Assembly: GCA_022792815.1 (NCBI GenBank)
Contig: JAAWBS010000002.1
Location: 1-64,000 of the forward strand
DNA: 64,000 nucleotides
Direction of reading: 5' to 3'
DNA from: Hungatella sp.
GTDB lineage: Bacteria > Bacillota > Clostridia > Lachnospirales > Lachnospiraceae
Numbering within the stretch: the first letter of the stretch is position 1; each line of letters opens with the position of its first letter. Made by a program: the position numbers and the translations under genes. Positions 26,704 to 35,237 of the stretch are shown here, piece by piece. The notes beneath the pieces are model-generated. The model did not search any database and was not told where the DNA came from. It saw only the letters and a list, made by a program, of their open reading frames with translations.

Positions 26704-27063
26704 ATGAACTTATTATTTGTTCAATATCCGGCCTGTTCCACCTGTAAAAAGGCTAGGACGTGGCTGGATCACAATCATCAGACCTACACGGACCGTCATA
26801 TCAAGGAAGCAAACCCGTCTGCCGATGAGCTGAAAGCCTGGCACAAGAAAAGCGGGCTGCCCTTAAAGAAATTTTTCAACACCAGCGGACTGCTCTACAA
26901 AGAGATGAAGCTGAAAGATAAACTGCCGTCCATGAGTGAGGAGGAACAGTTTCAGCTGCTGGCCACAGACGGGATGCTGGTAAAGCGGCCTCTGCTGGTG
27001 GGAGATGACTTCGTTCTGGTCGGATTTAAGGAAAATGAGTGGAAAGAGAGGTTACATGTATGA
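26704..27063 (+). CDS. ArsC/Spx-family thioredoxin-fold protein
   Basis: A 119-residue protein with the ArsC/Spx fold. YPACSTCKKARTWLD has the N-terminal CxxC redox pair (Cys11 and Cys14), unlike true arsenate reductases, which use one Cys. RHIKEANPSADELKAWHKKSGL and the KRPLLV motif near residue 95 are typical of the family. Members include Spx-type regulators and YffB-like proteins of unknown substrate. The last codons overlap the reductase gene (ATGA), so the two are translationally coupled and a redox partnership is plausible. Not a convincing Spx, because the RNA-polymerase-binding Gly is not evident to me. Confidence 0.83.
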   Translation: MNLLFVQYPACSTCKKARTWLDHNHQTYTDRHIKEANPSADELKAWHKKSGLPLKKFFNTSGLLYKEMKLKDKLPSMSEEEQFQLLATDGMLVKRPLLVGDDFVLVGFKENEWKERLHV

Positions 27064-28607
27064 CATGGATTGACCCGCAGATTTTCAAGGCGGATTTTGA
27101 AGAATTCCGGGAGAAAACCAAGGCTTTTTATGCCGGAGAGCTGGACAAAGGGGCTTACAAGAAATTTTCCGGATACTTCGGGAGCTATGCCCAGAAAGGC
27201 GGCAAAGCAAACATGCTGCGGCTGCGTATGCCTGCCGGGGTGGTGACGAAAGAGCGGCTCGCGTTTACTGCCAGGATGGTGGAGACCTATGGAATACCAA
27301 GAGTTCATTTTACTACCTGCCAGACCATCCAGCTCCACGATCTGGGAGCGGATGCCGCGTGTGAGATCATGGAGGAAGCCCTGAAAGCGGGCATCGTCAC
27401 CCTGGGCGGCGGCGGAGATTACCCCCGCAATGTCATGTGCTCCCCTCTGTCCGGTGTGGAACAGGACGAATATTTCGACGTGCTCCCCTGGGCCCTGGCG
27501 GCGGGAGATTACCTGCTGACCTTTCTGAAAGCAGAAAAGCTTCCCCGGAAGCTGAAGGTGGGATTCTCCAATTCCCTGAGAAATCAGACTCATGCCACCT
27601 ATCGGGACCTGGGATTCACCGCGCGGTGTGACGGCAGATTTGACGTGTACAGCGCCGGGGGCCTGGGCAATCAGCCGCGGTTCGGTGTAAAAGTGGCCGA
27701 GGCCGTGGAGCCGGAGAAGATCCTTTTCTATATCAAGGCCATGTGGCTTACCTTCCGTGCCTACGGCAATTACCAGAATCGGGGCAAAGCCAGAACCCGA
27801 TACATGCAGGAATCTCTGGGCGGACCGGAGGCCTACAAGACGGCCTATCTGGAAAAACTGGAGGAGGTGTTCTCCTCCGGCGAGGACTTGACCGTCCACC
27901 CGGATCTTTCCTCCGTGACAAAGCAGGGAGACGGAAAATCAGTGAAAAATCACCGGGCTCTGCCTCAGAAACAGGCCGGGCTCTACACGGTGGTGTGGCA
28001 CCCCATCGGCGGACAGGCTGACCCGAGGGTCTTGTGCGCCCTCAGCGAGGCTCTCTCCTCCGTCCCGGATGCACAGCTGCGCCTGGCTCCCGATGAGACG
28101 GCCTATGTCATCAATCTGACCGGAGCCGAGGCCGAAACCGTATTAAAAATCACCGAGGACAGCGCCGGTACCCTGTTTGAATCCTCTGTAAGCTGCATCG
28201 GCGCCGGTACCTGTCAGCAGGGCATCCGGGACTCCCAGGCTCTTCTCGCCGCCTGTGTGGAGGCAGTCCGCCGGGCCCAAATTCCGGACGGGGCTCTTCC
28301 TCAGATCCACATCTCCGGATGCCCCTCCTCCTGCGGTACCCATCAGACCGGGTCCATCGGCTTCCGCGGCGGCGCCAAGAAGGTGGACGGCGTGCTCTCC
28401 CCTGCCTTCTCCGTCTATGCAGGCGGCGACGACCGACAGGGCAGCGAAGTCATGGGGCAGGAAGTGGGTGTGATGACGGAGTCTTCCATCCCGGATTTCC
28501 TGGTAAAGCTGGGATGCGCCGTGGCAGAAAGCGGTCAGGATTATGAGGCCTGGAACCGGGCCAACCCGAAAGCCTTCCGGGAGATCGCCGAGGAGTTTCT
28601 GGTTTAG
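27060..28607 (+). CDS. siroheme nitrite/sulfite reductase
   Basis: About 515 residues with two ferredoxin-like half-domains and two siroheme domains. The [4Fe-4S]-siroheme ligands are complete: CIGAGTC (C-x5-C, near residue 378) and CPSSC (C-x3-C, near 419). The substrate arginines are suggested by LRLRMPAGVV and GGDYPRNVMCSPLSG. It is predicted to reduce nitrite or sulfite by six electrons in the cytoplasm; which one cannot be decided by eye. The start is the ATG overlapping the upstream stop (ATGA), with AGAGAGG before it. Siroheme synthesis genes are not in the window. Confidence 0.9.
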   Translation: MTWIDPQIFKADFEEFREKTKAFYAGELDKGAYKKFSGYFGSYAQKGGKANMLRLRMPAGVVTKERLAFTARMVETYGIPRVHFTTCQTIQLHDLGADAACEIMEEALKAGIVTLGGGGDYPRNVMCSPLSGVEQDEYFDVLPWALAAGDYLLTFLKAEKLPRKLKVGFSNSLRNQTHATYRDLGFTARCDGRFDVYSAGGLGNQPRFGVKVAEAVEPEKILFYIKAMWLTFRAYGNYQNRGKARTRYMQESLGGPEAYKTAYLEKLEEVFSSGEDLTVHPDLSSVTKQGDGKSVKNHRALPQKQAGLYTVVWHPIGGQADPRVLCALSEALSSVPDAQLRLAPDETAYVINLTGAEAETVLKITEDSAGTLFESSVSCIGAGTCQQGIRDSQALLAACVEAVRRAQIPDGALPQIHISGCPSSCGTHQTGSIGFRGGAKKVDGVLSPAFSVYAGGDDRQGSEVMGQEVGVMTESSIPDFLVKLGCAVAESGQDYEAWNRANPKAFREIAEEFLV

Positions 28608-28622
28608 GGAAGACTGTAACAC

Positions 28623-28648
28623 AGCGAGTCCGGTGCTCCGGACTCGCT
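28623..28648. terminator. hairpin between convergent reductase and helicase genes
   Basis: AGCGAGTCCGG/CCGGACTCGCT is an 11-bp perfect stem with a 4-base loop, lying between convergent stops. There is no T-run on either strand, so intrinsic termination is uncertain. Confidence 0.5.
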
Positions 28649-28651
28649 GAC

Positions 28652-30211
28652 TCAATCTTCCCTCTTGTACATCTTCAATCTCTTCATACAGCTCCAATAA
28701 TTTCTGTCACTAACATATTTCTCCCCGTTCTTCCTCTCCTCCAGATCAGCCGTATCCCGAAGCCAGTCCGAGCGGACGCATCCCAGCCGCAGACAGCGCA
28801 TGGCCTCTCTGATCTTCTCCCCGGACGCTCCGGAGTCTCCCATATCCCTTAAAAGCGCTTTCGCCGCCTCATCGTAGGCAGGGTTTAAAAACCGCCCGGC
28901 TCCCGGCAGATATTCCAACTCAAATATGGCATGCCCGCTTCCGCCCGGAAGGTAACAGTCATCCTCCGAGGTCTCCACGATGTGCAGATAGTAGAGAGAG
29001 GCGCTTTTTCCCTTCCTCTGCCGGATGATCCGCCCAAGCCTCTGGATCCTCTGCCTCCTGGCAGCCGTCCCCGAAAGGACGATTCCCACCGCAGCATCCG
29101 GCACGTCCACCCCCTCATCGATGGACTTGCAGGCGATCAGGATCCGCAGCTCCCCGTCCCGAAACCGCTCCAGCACATTTCGGTTGGCCTGCTGCCCCAT
29201 ACCGGAGTGGCAGCGCCCCACTCTCCCCGGATACCTCCCGGCCAGAAGCCGGTATATCTCCTCTGCCTGGCTGATCCGCTCCCCGAACAGAAGTATCTTC
29301 TCTCTTTCGTCCAGTCTCTGTACCAGATCACAGGCACAGGAAATCCTGGCAGAAGCCAGACAGACCAGACTTTTCCTCTTATAGGAGAGGGACAGATATT
29401 GTTTTGCTGTCTCGGCGATCCTTCGGTTTTTATCGCCGCAGAGGCTCTTTAACAGCTCAAAACACTCCCCCTGGCTCATCGTTCTCAGAGACGGGTAACT
29501 CTGACACAGGCAGTTGTAGAGTCTGATCATCCGTTCGCTCAGCTCGTCATATTCAACCCGCTCCCCCTTCTCAAAGGAGAGCCCGATGTGATAGATCTCA
29601 TACCGGCACACAGTGGCCATCGCCATGGCCTTCTCCATGCCATAGGTGTAGATCCCCGGCCCCAGGACGGAGGCAAGATACTGTCTCGCCTCGCCGCCCG
29701 GCAGGGTGGCCGACAGCCCCATGGAAAAAAAACGCTCCTCGTACTCCCCGATATGGGGCAGGAACTCAAAGATCAGCTGGTTTTGGCCGCTTACATAGTG
29801 GTGGCACTCGTCCGCAATCAAAAACACCGTATCTCCCTGCCGCAGCTCCGCCAGAATCTGCCTGGCCAGCTCATAGCGTGCGGAATTGACCACATAGATC
29901 AGATACTTTCGGTCTGCGGGGGCCGTGTGCCCGCTGCCTCTCATGCCGATATCCCGGCGCCTTTCTTCCCCTCCCAGGCTGTCTCTCGGAAACTCTCTTA
30001 GAGCCTGTGCCCACTGCCGCATCAGAGCTCCGGTGGGGACTACGATCCGGACTTTCAGCTTCTCCCCGGCCAGCTCTTCCAGCCGGGCCGCCGCCGTCAG
30101 CGCCATCCGTGTCTTTCCGGAACCGGTCACTGCCTGCACCATCCCTCTGCCGCCTGCTGCCTGCCATCGCTTTAAGCAGTCCTCCTGCCATGAATAAAGG
30201 TCACGATTCAT
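28652..30211 (-). CDS. SF2 DEAD/DEAH-type helicase
   Basis: A 519-residue superfamily 2 helicase. The Q-like N-terminus (YSWQEDCLKRW) is followed by motif I TGSGKT (29-34). Motif Ia is VVPTGALMRQW and motif II DECHH. Motif III is SATLPGG, and motif V/VI region is IACKSIDEGVDVP then QRIQRLGRIIRQRKG. The DECHH and R(L)GRIIRQ forms recall XPB/Res-type DNA translocases rather than RNA helicases. No nuclease domain is visible. It is divergent from, and shares a 207-base control region with, a three-gene operon encoding two P-loop ATPases, and helicase plus DUF2791 ATPase pairing is known in BREX type 2 (BrxHI/BrxD) and Ter-associated systems. I infer a joint DNA-processing role. Confidence 0.88.
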   Translation of the reverse strand: MNRDLYSWQEDCLKRWQAAGGRGMVQAVTGSGKTRMALTAAARLEELAGEKLKVRIVVPTGALMRQWAQALREFPRDSLGGEERRRDIGMRGSGHTAPADRKYLIYVVNSARYELARQILAELRQGDTVFLIADECHHYVSGQNQLIFEFLPHIGEYEERFFSMGLSATLPGGEARQYLASVLGPGIYTYGMEKAMAMATVCRYEIYHIGLSFEKGERVEYDELSERMIRLYNCLCQSYPSLRTMSQGECFELLKSLCGDKNRRIAETAKQYLSLSYKRKSLVCLASARISCACDLVQRLDEREKILLFGERISQAEEIYRLLAGRYPGRVGRCHSGMGQQANRNVLERFRDGELRILIACKSIDEGVDVPDAAVGIVLSGTAARRQRIQRLGRIIRQRKGKSASLYYLHIVETSEDDCYLPGGSGHAIFELEYLPGAGRFLNPAYDEAAKALLRDMGDSGASGEKIREAMRCLRLGCVRSDWLRDTADLEERKNGEKYVSDRNYWSCMKRLKMYKRED

Positions 30212-30258
30212 CTGCTGCCCACCTGTCCTGACTTTTTGTCGTTTTCCTAGATAGTTGG

Positions 30259-30267
30259 ATTATATCA
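30259..30267 (-). promoter_or_regulatory. extended -10 promoter of the helicase gene
   Basis: Minus-strand TGATATAAT provides an extended -10; no good -35 is seen at 17 bases. It lies about 50 bases upstream of the helicase ATG. Confidence 0.5.
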
Positions 30268-30344
30268 CAGGAAGGCTTGGTTTGTATTTTTTATGAAGAA
30301 AAATTTTATTTTTGTGACAGCCCCCATCTATTTCCGAAAAAATC

Positions 30345-30373
30345 TTGAAAACACCGCATATTTCATATATACT
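30345..30373 (+). promoter_or_regulatory. promoter of the three-gene ATPase operon
   Basis: TTGAAA (30345-30350) and TATACT (30368-30373), spacing 17. The start would fall near 30380, about 40 bases before the first ATG. It lies back to back with the helicase promoter. Confidence 0.7.
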
Positions 30374-30418
30374 TTTTATAGTTTTGACACTCAAAAAATA
30401 AATAAAAAGGATGAAACC

Positions 30419-31198
30419 ATGAATTACGAAAATCTGTATCAGACGTTGCAGCCTGAGGAAAAGTCGGTAAAGGACGCTTTGGCCTCTCTTCAGAAGCTCT
30501 CCAAATCCGTAGGACGCGAGACGGAGAGCGGAGACTTAAAAAATCTTGTAAAAGACATCAATGCCATGGCAGACACCGCTGCCGTCCTCTCAGCCGCTTT
30601 GGAACGGATCCGATCTGCCATCGGAGATTTTGACGCCAAGGCTTATTTTGAAAGCGGTGATTTCGCGGCTCAGATGCTGGAAGAATGCCGGGAAAAGGGA
30701 GTAGACGTCCGCGGCGCCTCTCCCGTCTACGAGATGTTTCCCTACAAAGTGCGTCTGGACATGGAGAATCAGGATATTTACCTTGACCGCAAAAAAGTGC
30801 AGTGTGTGCGCCCCTTAAGCTTCGTGGAAACGGTCCGCAGCGGCCAGGAGAAGTTAAACAAGGCTCCCTTCAACGCTGCCTCCTTTGCCGGCGAGCTGTC
30901 GGATGCCTATGATCTGGCCGTCTTAAAGCTGAACCGTCAGCCTGAGTCGGATATCTATCTGACCAGTCTGTACAAACTGCTGGCTCCCATGAGCCGCTTC
31001 CGAAAAGATTATGACCTGCAAAGCTATGCATTTGATCTGGCCCGGCTGTATATCTCTTATATCTCAGGAACCGATACCGCCAAGAACGGAAGGAAATTCC
31101 AGTTCGGCCCCAACAGGGAGAGCAAGAAATCCATCCGTATTCTGGACCAGAACGGCAATGAGCAGCATCTGTCCACCATCCGTTTCTACCGTGAATAA
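30419..31198 (+). CDS. uncharacterised 259-aa protein of the helicase/ATPase module
   Basis: I do not recognise this family. The first 90 residues are helical and probably coiled-coil (SVKDALASLQKLSKSVGRE, MADTAAVLSAALERIRSAI). The centre has a beta-like stretch, EMFPYKVRLDMENQDIYLDR, ending in a conserved-looking KVQCVRPLSF. The C-terminal helical domain (ESDIYLTSLYKLLAPMSRFR) ends in a basic tail, KFQFGPNRESKKSIRIL. No signal peptide or membrane span. The ATG at 30419 follows AAAAAGGATG; an earlier in-frame ATG at 30293 lies upstream of the promoter. It is separated by only 11 bases from the first ATPase gene, so the product likely acts with it, perhaps as an adaptor. Confidence 0.75.
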   Translation: MNYENLYQTLQPEEKSVKDALASLQKLSKSVGRETESGDLKNLVKDINAMADTAAVLSAALERIRSAIGDFDAKAYFESGDFAAQMLEECREKGVDVRGASPVYEMFPYKVRLDMENQDIYLDRKKVQCVRPLSFVETVRSGQEKLNKAPFNAASFAGELSDAYDLAVLKLNRQPESDIYLTSLYKLLAPMSRFRKDYDLQSYAFDLARLYISYISGTDTAKNGRKFQFGPNRESKKSIRILDQNGNEQHLSTIRFYRE

Positions 31199-31209
31199 GA
31201 GGTGAGATT

Positions 31210-32415
31210 ATGATGTCCGAATTCAGAGAACAATTAGACATCACCCGGACCGGCGGTTTATCCGGTGCCGTGGAGCTGACCTGCGGAATCCGGTTTCTCA
31301 CCGATTTCTGGCGCGAAAAATATCTTCAGGAGTATATCAAAGACGGCGGCAGCAAGATTAAGTTCGTCACAGGCCGACAGGGAAGCGGCAAGACTCACTT
31401 TCTGCGCCTGATGATCGCTATCGCCCGCAAAGAACACTACAAGACCGTGTCATTTTCCGCAAAAGATGTGTGGATGCATGATTTCAAGGAGATCTATGTG
31501 GAGATCCTCCGTCAGTGCGGGCTTATGGAGTGCTTAGAGGCTCTTGGATGCCGTCTGATTCAGGAGATGGGTTTTGACCCGGATGAGATCCCGGAAGGCA
31601 TGAAATTTATCGACTATCTCTCCCACAACGGCATGGGGGATGCCATAAACAAGCGGGAGATCCGCGCACTGCTGAAACAGACCTTTCTGGACAATCCCAT
31701 GCTGGACAATAATTTTGCCTTGGCGTGCAGTATGCTGACCGGAAGTGTCCTGGGCTACCCTGTGCTGGAGGACCAGAGCCGTGACATGCTTCTGGCGTGG
31801 CTGGAGGGAGACCGGACCGTCAAACTGGCACAGCTGCGGGCGCTGGGCTTTTATCCCAGCCGCATCACCAAGTTTAATGCCCGGCATATGCTCCGCTCCT
31901 TAGCGGAGGTGGTCCGCCTCGGCGGATATTCGGGCCTGTTCATCACCATCGACGACCTGGAGATCCTGGTCAGCCGCTCCAGCTTAGAACCGGTACATTA
32001 CACCAAGATGAAGCGGGAGGATACCTATGAGAGCATCCGCCAGCTGATCGACGACATCGATACCATGAAAAACATCATGTTCGTCTACGCCTTTGACCGG
32101 GAGCTGGTGGATCACGAAAACGCAGGGATCAAGTCCTATCAGGCCCTGTGGATGCGGATACAAAATGAGATCATCGGAGAGCGGTTCAACCGTTTTTCTG
32201 ATATGATCGATCTGGATCTGCTTGCCATGCAGGAATATACGCCGGAGGTGATCATCTCCATATCAGAGAGTCTTGCCGGCTTACAGAAAAACACTCCCCT
32301 GGCTCCCCTGGATCTGGAAACTGCCAGGACCGTCGCGTCCCAGGCCCGCACCGGAGCCATGGGAATCCCCAGACTGATTCAGATCGCTATGGAGGAGGTG
32401 AAGACCGATGTATGA
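31210..32415 (+). CDS. P-loop ATPase 1, BREX-associated (DUF2791/BrxD)-like
   Basis: A 401-residue ATPase. Walker A is GRQGSGKT (55-62), directly after a strand KFVT. Walker B is LFITIDDLEIL near residue 242, with tandem Asp. A later sensor-like segment is NIMFVYAFDRELVDHE. The helical insert between them (residues 90-220) and the C-terminal helical region resemble BREX ATP-binding domain proteins (DUF2791, AAA+-like). It is not closely similar to the next gene product outside the core motifs, so the two may form a heteromeric ring. Its last 8 bases overlap the start of ATPase 2. GAGGTGA precedes the start. Confidence 0.8.
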   Translation: MMSEFREQLDITRTGGLSGAVELTCGIRFLTDFWREKYLQEYIKDGGSKIKFVTGRQGSGKTHFLRLMIAIARKEHYKTVSFSAKDVWMHDFKEIYVEILRQCGLMECLEALGCRLIQEMGFDPDEIPEGMKFIDYLSHNGMGDAINKREIRALLKQTFLDNPMLDNNFALACSMLTGSVLGYPVLEDQSRDMLLAWLEGDRTVKLAQLRALGFYPSRITKFNARHMLRSLAEVVRLGGYSGLFITIDDLEILVSRSSLEPVHYTKMKREDTYESIRQLIDDIDTMKNIMFVYAFDRELVDHENAGIKSYQALWMRIQNEIIGERFNRFSDMIDLDLLAMQEYTPEVIISISESLAGLQKNTPLAPLDLETARTVASQARTGAMGIPRLIQIAMEEVKTDV

Positions 32416-33604
32416 CATGGAAGCCAGGCACATCATAGAAGCCCTGCGCTCCGGCGTCCCGTCCCGGGCTGTGGGCCAGTACTTCTCCGAGGCTCGTCCC
32501 AAGATTATGAAGGAATTGTCGGGACGCCTGGATCTGGTGTGCGACAAGAACAAATCAAGCGGAATGATCATCAGCGGCAAGTATGGGGAGGGGAAGACCC
32601 ACCTGCTGAACACGGTCTTTAATCTGGCCCATCTGAACAATATGGTGGTCTCCTACCTTTCCTTGAGCAAAGAGACTCCTATGGACAAGCTTTATCTCGT
32701 CTACCAGAAGACCCTCCAGAACACCTATCTTCCGGGGCGGCAGCAGCCGGGAATCATGCAGGAGCTGGAGAAAATATCGGCCAACAGTCCCCTGGCCGGG
32801 GAGATGCTTCCCTTTGCCCTCAAATCCTTAGAGACGGATAAGCTGTACTATCTGTTCCGCTCCTACTTAAACACCGAGGATTCGGACGAAAAGTTCCTCC
32901 TCCAGGCTGACCTGGAAGGCGATTTTGTGGCTAACGGCTCGTTAAAGAAGATCTATCGCCGCATCTTCGGCCAGCCTGTGAAATATAACGAAAATTTCTC
33001 CAAGACCCGCCACTGCGGCGACTATTTTGCTTTCATGAGCCATCTGTTTACCCATATGGGATACCACGGGTGGGTGATCCTCATGGACGAGACGGAACTG
33101 ATGGGCCGCCTGAGCAAAAAGGCCCGGCTCAATGCCTATCGCAATATGGCCAGGTTTCTCCTTCCGGAGCTCTGCCCTGAATCCACCTTCACTCTGTTCG
33201 CTCTCAGCTCTTCCTACGTGGAGGATGTCATCGAGGGCAAACACGATTACGAGAACCTGGAACAGATCTACCCCATCAGCCTGCAGCCTGCCAGAACCGT
33301 CCTGGATATGCTGGTGAAGGCTCCCCAGCTGGTACCTTTAACCAGGGAGGAGGTCAGCAGCGCTCTGGCCAAGATCCAGGATTTCCACGGTCGGGCCTAC
33401 GGCTGGACCCCTAACGTGTCTGCCGAATCCCTGACAGAGGCCACTCAGTCCGGCGGCTATCTGCTCCGCACCAAGATCCGGGCTGCCATCGAGTTTCTAG
33501 ATCAGCTGTATCAGTACGGCAAGGCCGGGAAGACGGTGATCAATGAACTGGGGGAGGAGAGCCTGGCCCAAGAGGACGTGCCTTTGCTGGAGGAGGATTG
33601 GTAG
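32408..33604 (+). CDS. P-loop ATPase 2, BREX-associated (DUF2791/BrxD)-like
   Basis: A 398-residue ATPase. The N-terminal helix IIEALRSGVPSRAVGQYFSE with GRLDLV is the usual DUF2791/BrxD opening. Walker A is GKYGEGKT (57-64), followed by HLLNTVFNLAHLNNMVVSYL. Walker B is WVILMDETELM near residue 222, and an arginine-bearing stretch (SKKARLNAYRNMARFL) follows. These features fit BREX system ATP-binding proteins. The start overlaps ATPase 1 in ATGTATGA and has GGAGGTG 7 bases upstream, giving strong coupling. It is the last gene of the operon; a strong hairpin follows. No PglZ, PglX or other BREX gene is present. Confidence 0.85.
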   Translation: MYDMEARHIIEALRSGVPSRAVGQYFSEARPKIMKELSGRLDLVCDKNKSSGMIISGKYGEGKTHLLNTVFNLAHLNNMVVSYLSLSKETPMDKLYLVYQKTLQNTYLPGRQQPGIMQELEKISANSPLAGEMLPFALKSLETDKLYYLFRSYLNTEDSDEKFLLQADLEGDFVANGSLKKIYRRIFGQPVKYNENFSKTRHCGDYFAFMSHLFTHMGYHGWVILMDETELMGRLSKKARLNAYRNMARFLLPELCPESTFTLFALSSSYVEDVIEGKHDYENLEQIYPISLQPARTVLDMLVKAPQLVPLTREEVSSALAKIQDFHGRAYGWTPNVSAESLTEATQSGGYLLRTKIRAAIEFLDQLYQYGKAGKTVINELGEESLAQEDVPLLEEDW

Positions 33605-33634
33605 AGCAGGGATTGTCCGGATTGCAGGTACAGC

Positions 33635-33674
33635 TAAGGGCGTCCGTGTCGGTGAACCGACACGGACGCCCTTA
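33635..33674 (+). terminator. 18-bp perfect hairpin after the ATPase operon
   Basis: TAAGGGCGTCCGTGTCGG (33635-33652) and its exact complement (33657-33674) enclose a TGAA loop. There is no T-run after it, so it is a very stable transcript end or RNA-stabilising hairpin rather than a textbook intrinsic terminator. Confidence 0.6.
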
Positions 33675-33710
33675 ATAAGACCCGTACTTTAAACTCAATC
33701 TCCCATCGCT

Positions 33711-34640
33711 TCACTCCAATAATGCTGATGATAAAGATCCGTAAACCGATTTATACTCTTTCTCCTGAATCAGACAGCTGGCCGACTGGGAAAAGGCGGC
33801 AAACGGCTCGGGAGCCGTACACTCCAGCTCCGCCAAGTCCACCAGGGACAAAGTAGTGCTGCTTCCCTGGCCTTTCTGAGCGCAGAAGCGCACGAAGTCA
33901 TCGGCGATCTGCCTGCCGATCTCCAGGGTAGGCATAGACGGATCTTCCGAAAGCTTAGTCAGCCAGTCCATATAGTACCAGCCATACCCGGATTCCGTCT
34001 CCTCCGAGGCGATCATGTAATCTCCGTACTGCCCCAGCATCAGGGCATTCTCCATCGTCGCCATCAGACATGCGTCAAAGCCGATGAAATCAAAGGTGGT
34101 TCCCCCGTCCTCCAGAGCCTTGTCGATGCCCGCCAGCGTCATAGAGCCCGACTTGGGGTATTTCTGGTCATACCCATACCCGCTGACAGAACCGTCTCCG
34201 TGATCCCAGAAGATCAGCTGTCTCCTGTTGGCCGGATAGCGTTCGCTGCACCATCGGATAAACTCCGAGAGAGTCTCCGGCTTTGTCATGGACACATCTC
34301 CCATATCCGGTTCCAGGCACACCAGGCCGCCCCCTTTACCTGATAGATCTGGTTCACCCTGCTGCTGACCACCTGGTTTTTCCATCCGGTACAGCCGCCG
34401 GTGTAGACCAACACATTGACCCGGTCGCTCAATGTCGCTGCTGCCATCTCCTTAAGGTCCGAGGTGGCCATGCCGCTTCTCGACTCCAGGTCCGTTCCGC
34501 ACATATAGATCATGACCGTGACCGTATCCTGGCCGCCGCCATTGATAACCGTCCGCTTCTCTCTGGCCCCCGGCGCCACGGAAGTCTCCAGCACGCCGGT
34601 GTTGGAGCCCCCCTCCAAACCAGTTCGCCCCACTCTCAGT
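33711..34640 (-). pseudogene. frameshifted clostripain-type (C11) cysteine peptidase remnant
   Basis: Two minus-strand frames encode successive parts of one C11 peptidase. Frame one (34286-34633) has VTVMIYMCGTDLESRSG and the start of the catalytic domain. Frame two (33711-34385) continues QLIFWDHGDGSVSGYGYD with the catalytic His and FDFIGFDACLMATMENAL with the catalytic Cys. The phase changes within a G-run near 34335-34345, consistent with a one-base indel. There is no signal peptide at the front, and the usual C-terminal region is absent, so it is truncated at both ends as well. Non-function is my inference; a sequencing error could explain the frameshift but not the missing ends. Confidence 0.75.
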
Positions 34641-34661
34641 ACATGTAATAACCCGATGACT

Positions 34662-35198
34662 TTAATAGTTCTCTGCGCTCACCTCAAAATAGCTCTGAGG
34701 ATGGCTGCAGGTAGGACATACCTCAGGGGCATTGGTCCCTACTATGATGTGTCCGCAGTTCCGGCACTCCCAGACCTTGACCTCGCTCTTGGCAAATACC
34801 TGAGCTGTCTCCACATTATTCAGAAGTGCACGGTATCTCTCTTCATGGTGCTTCTCGATGGCACCCACCAGGCGAAACTTGGCTGCCAGCTCCGGAAATC
34901 CCTCTTCCTCGGCGGTCTTGGCAAACCCTTCGTACATATCGGTCCACTCGAAGTTCTCACCGTCTGCCGCTGCCGCTAAGTTCTGGCTGGTATTGCCGAT
35001 GCCGCTCAGCTCCTTAAACCACATCTTAGCGTGCTCCTTCTCGTTGTCAGCGGTCTTTAAGAACAGGGAAGAGATCTGCTCATATCCCTCTTTCTTGGCC
35101 ACAGAGGCGAAATAGGTGTACTTGTTCCTGGCCTGGGACTCTCCGGCAAATGCCGCCTCAAGGTTCTTCTCTGTCTGGGTTCCTGCATACTTGTTCAT
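34662..35198 (-). CDS. rbr: rubrerythrin
   Basis: A 178-residue peroxide-scavenging protein. The ferritin-like di-iron domain carries [21 protein letters not shown] and, later, [13 protein letters not shown] and [15 protein letters not shown] with Glu/His ligands. The C-terminal rubredoxin domain has CRNCGHI and CPTCSHP for one Fe(Cys)4. It reduces hydrogen peroxide in the anaerobe cytoplasm. I chose the second of two close ATGs (35198), 9-10 bases after AAAGGAG. The PerR-type gene and a rubredoxin-bearing flavoprotein lie just upstream on the same strand, so shared oxidative-stress control is likely. Confidence 0.96.
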   Translation of the reverse strand: MNKYAGTQTEKNLEAAFAGESQARNKYTYFASVAKKEGYEQISSLFLKTADNEKEHAKMWFKELSGIGNTSQNLAAAADGENFEWTDMYEGFAKTAEEEGFPELAAKFRLVGAIEKHHEERYRALLNNVETAQVFAKSEVKVWECRNCGHIIVGTNAPEVCPTCSHPQSYFEVSAENY

Positions 35199-35237
35199 GT
35201 TTCTCATTCTCCTTTTTTGTATTGAATCTATAGGCAC

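Noticed and set aside
26704-27063. Arsenate reductase arsC
   Set aside because: No arsenic resistance genes are nearby, the protein has a CxxC pair rather than a lone Cys, and it is coupled to a siroheme reductase.
28652-33604. A full BREX or DISARM locus
   Set aside because: No methyltransferase, alkaline-phosphatase-like PglZ, kinase or phospholipase D gene is found around the helicase and ATPases.
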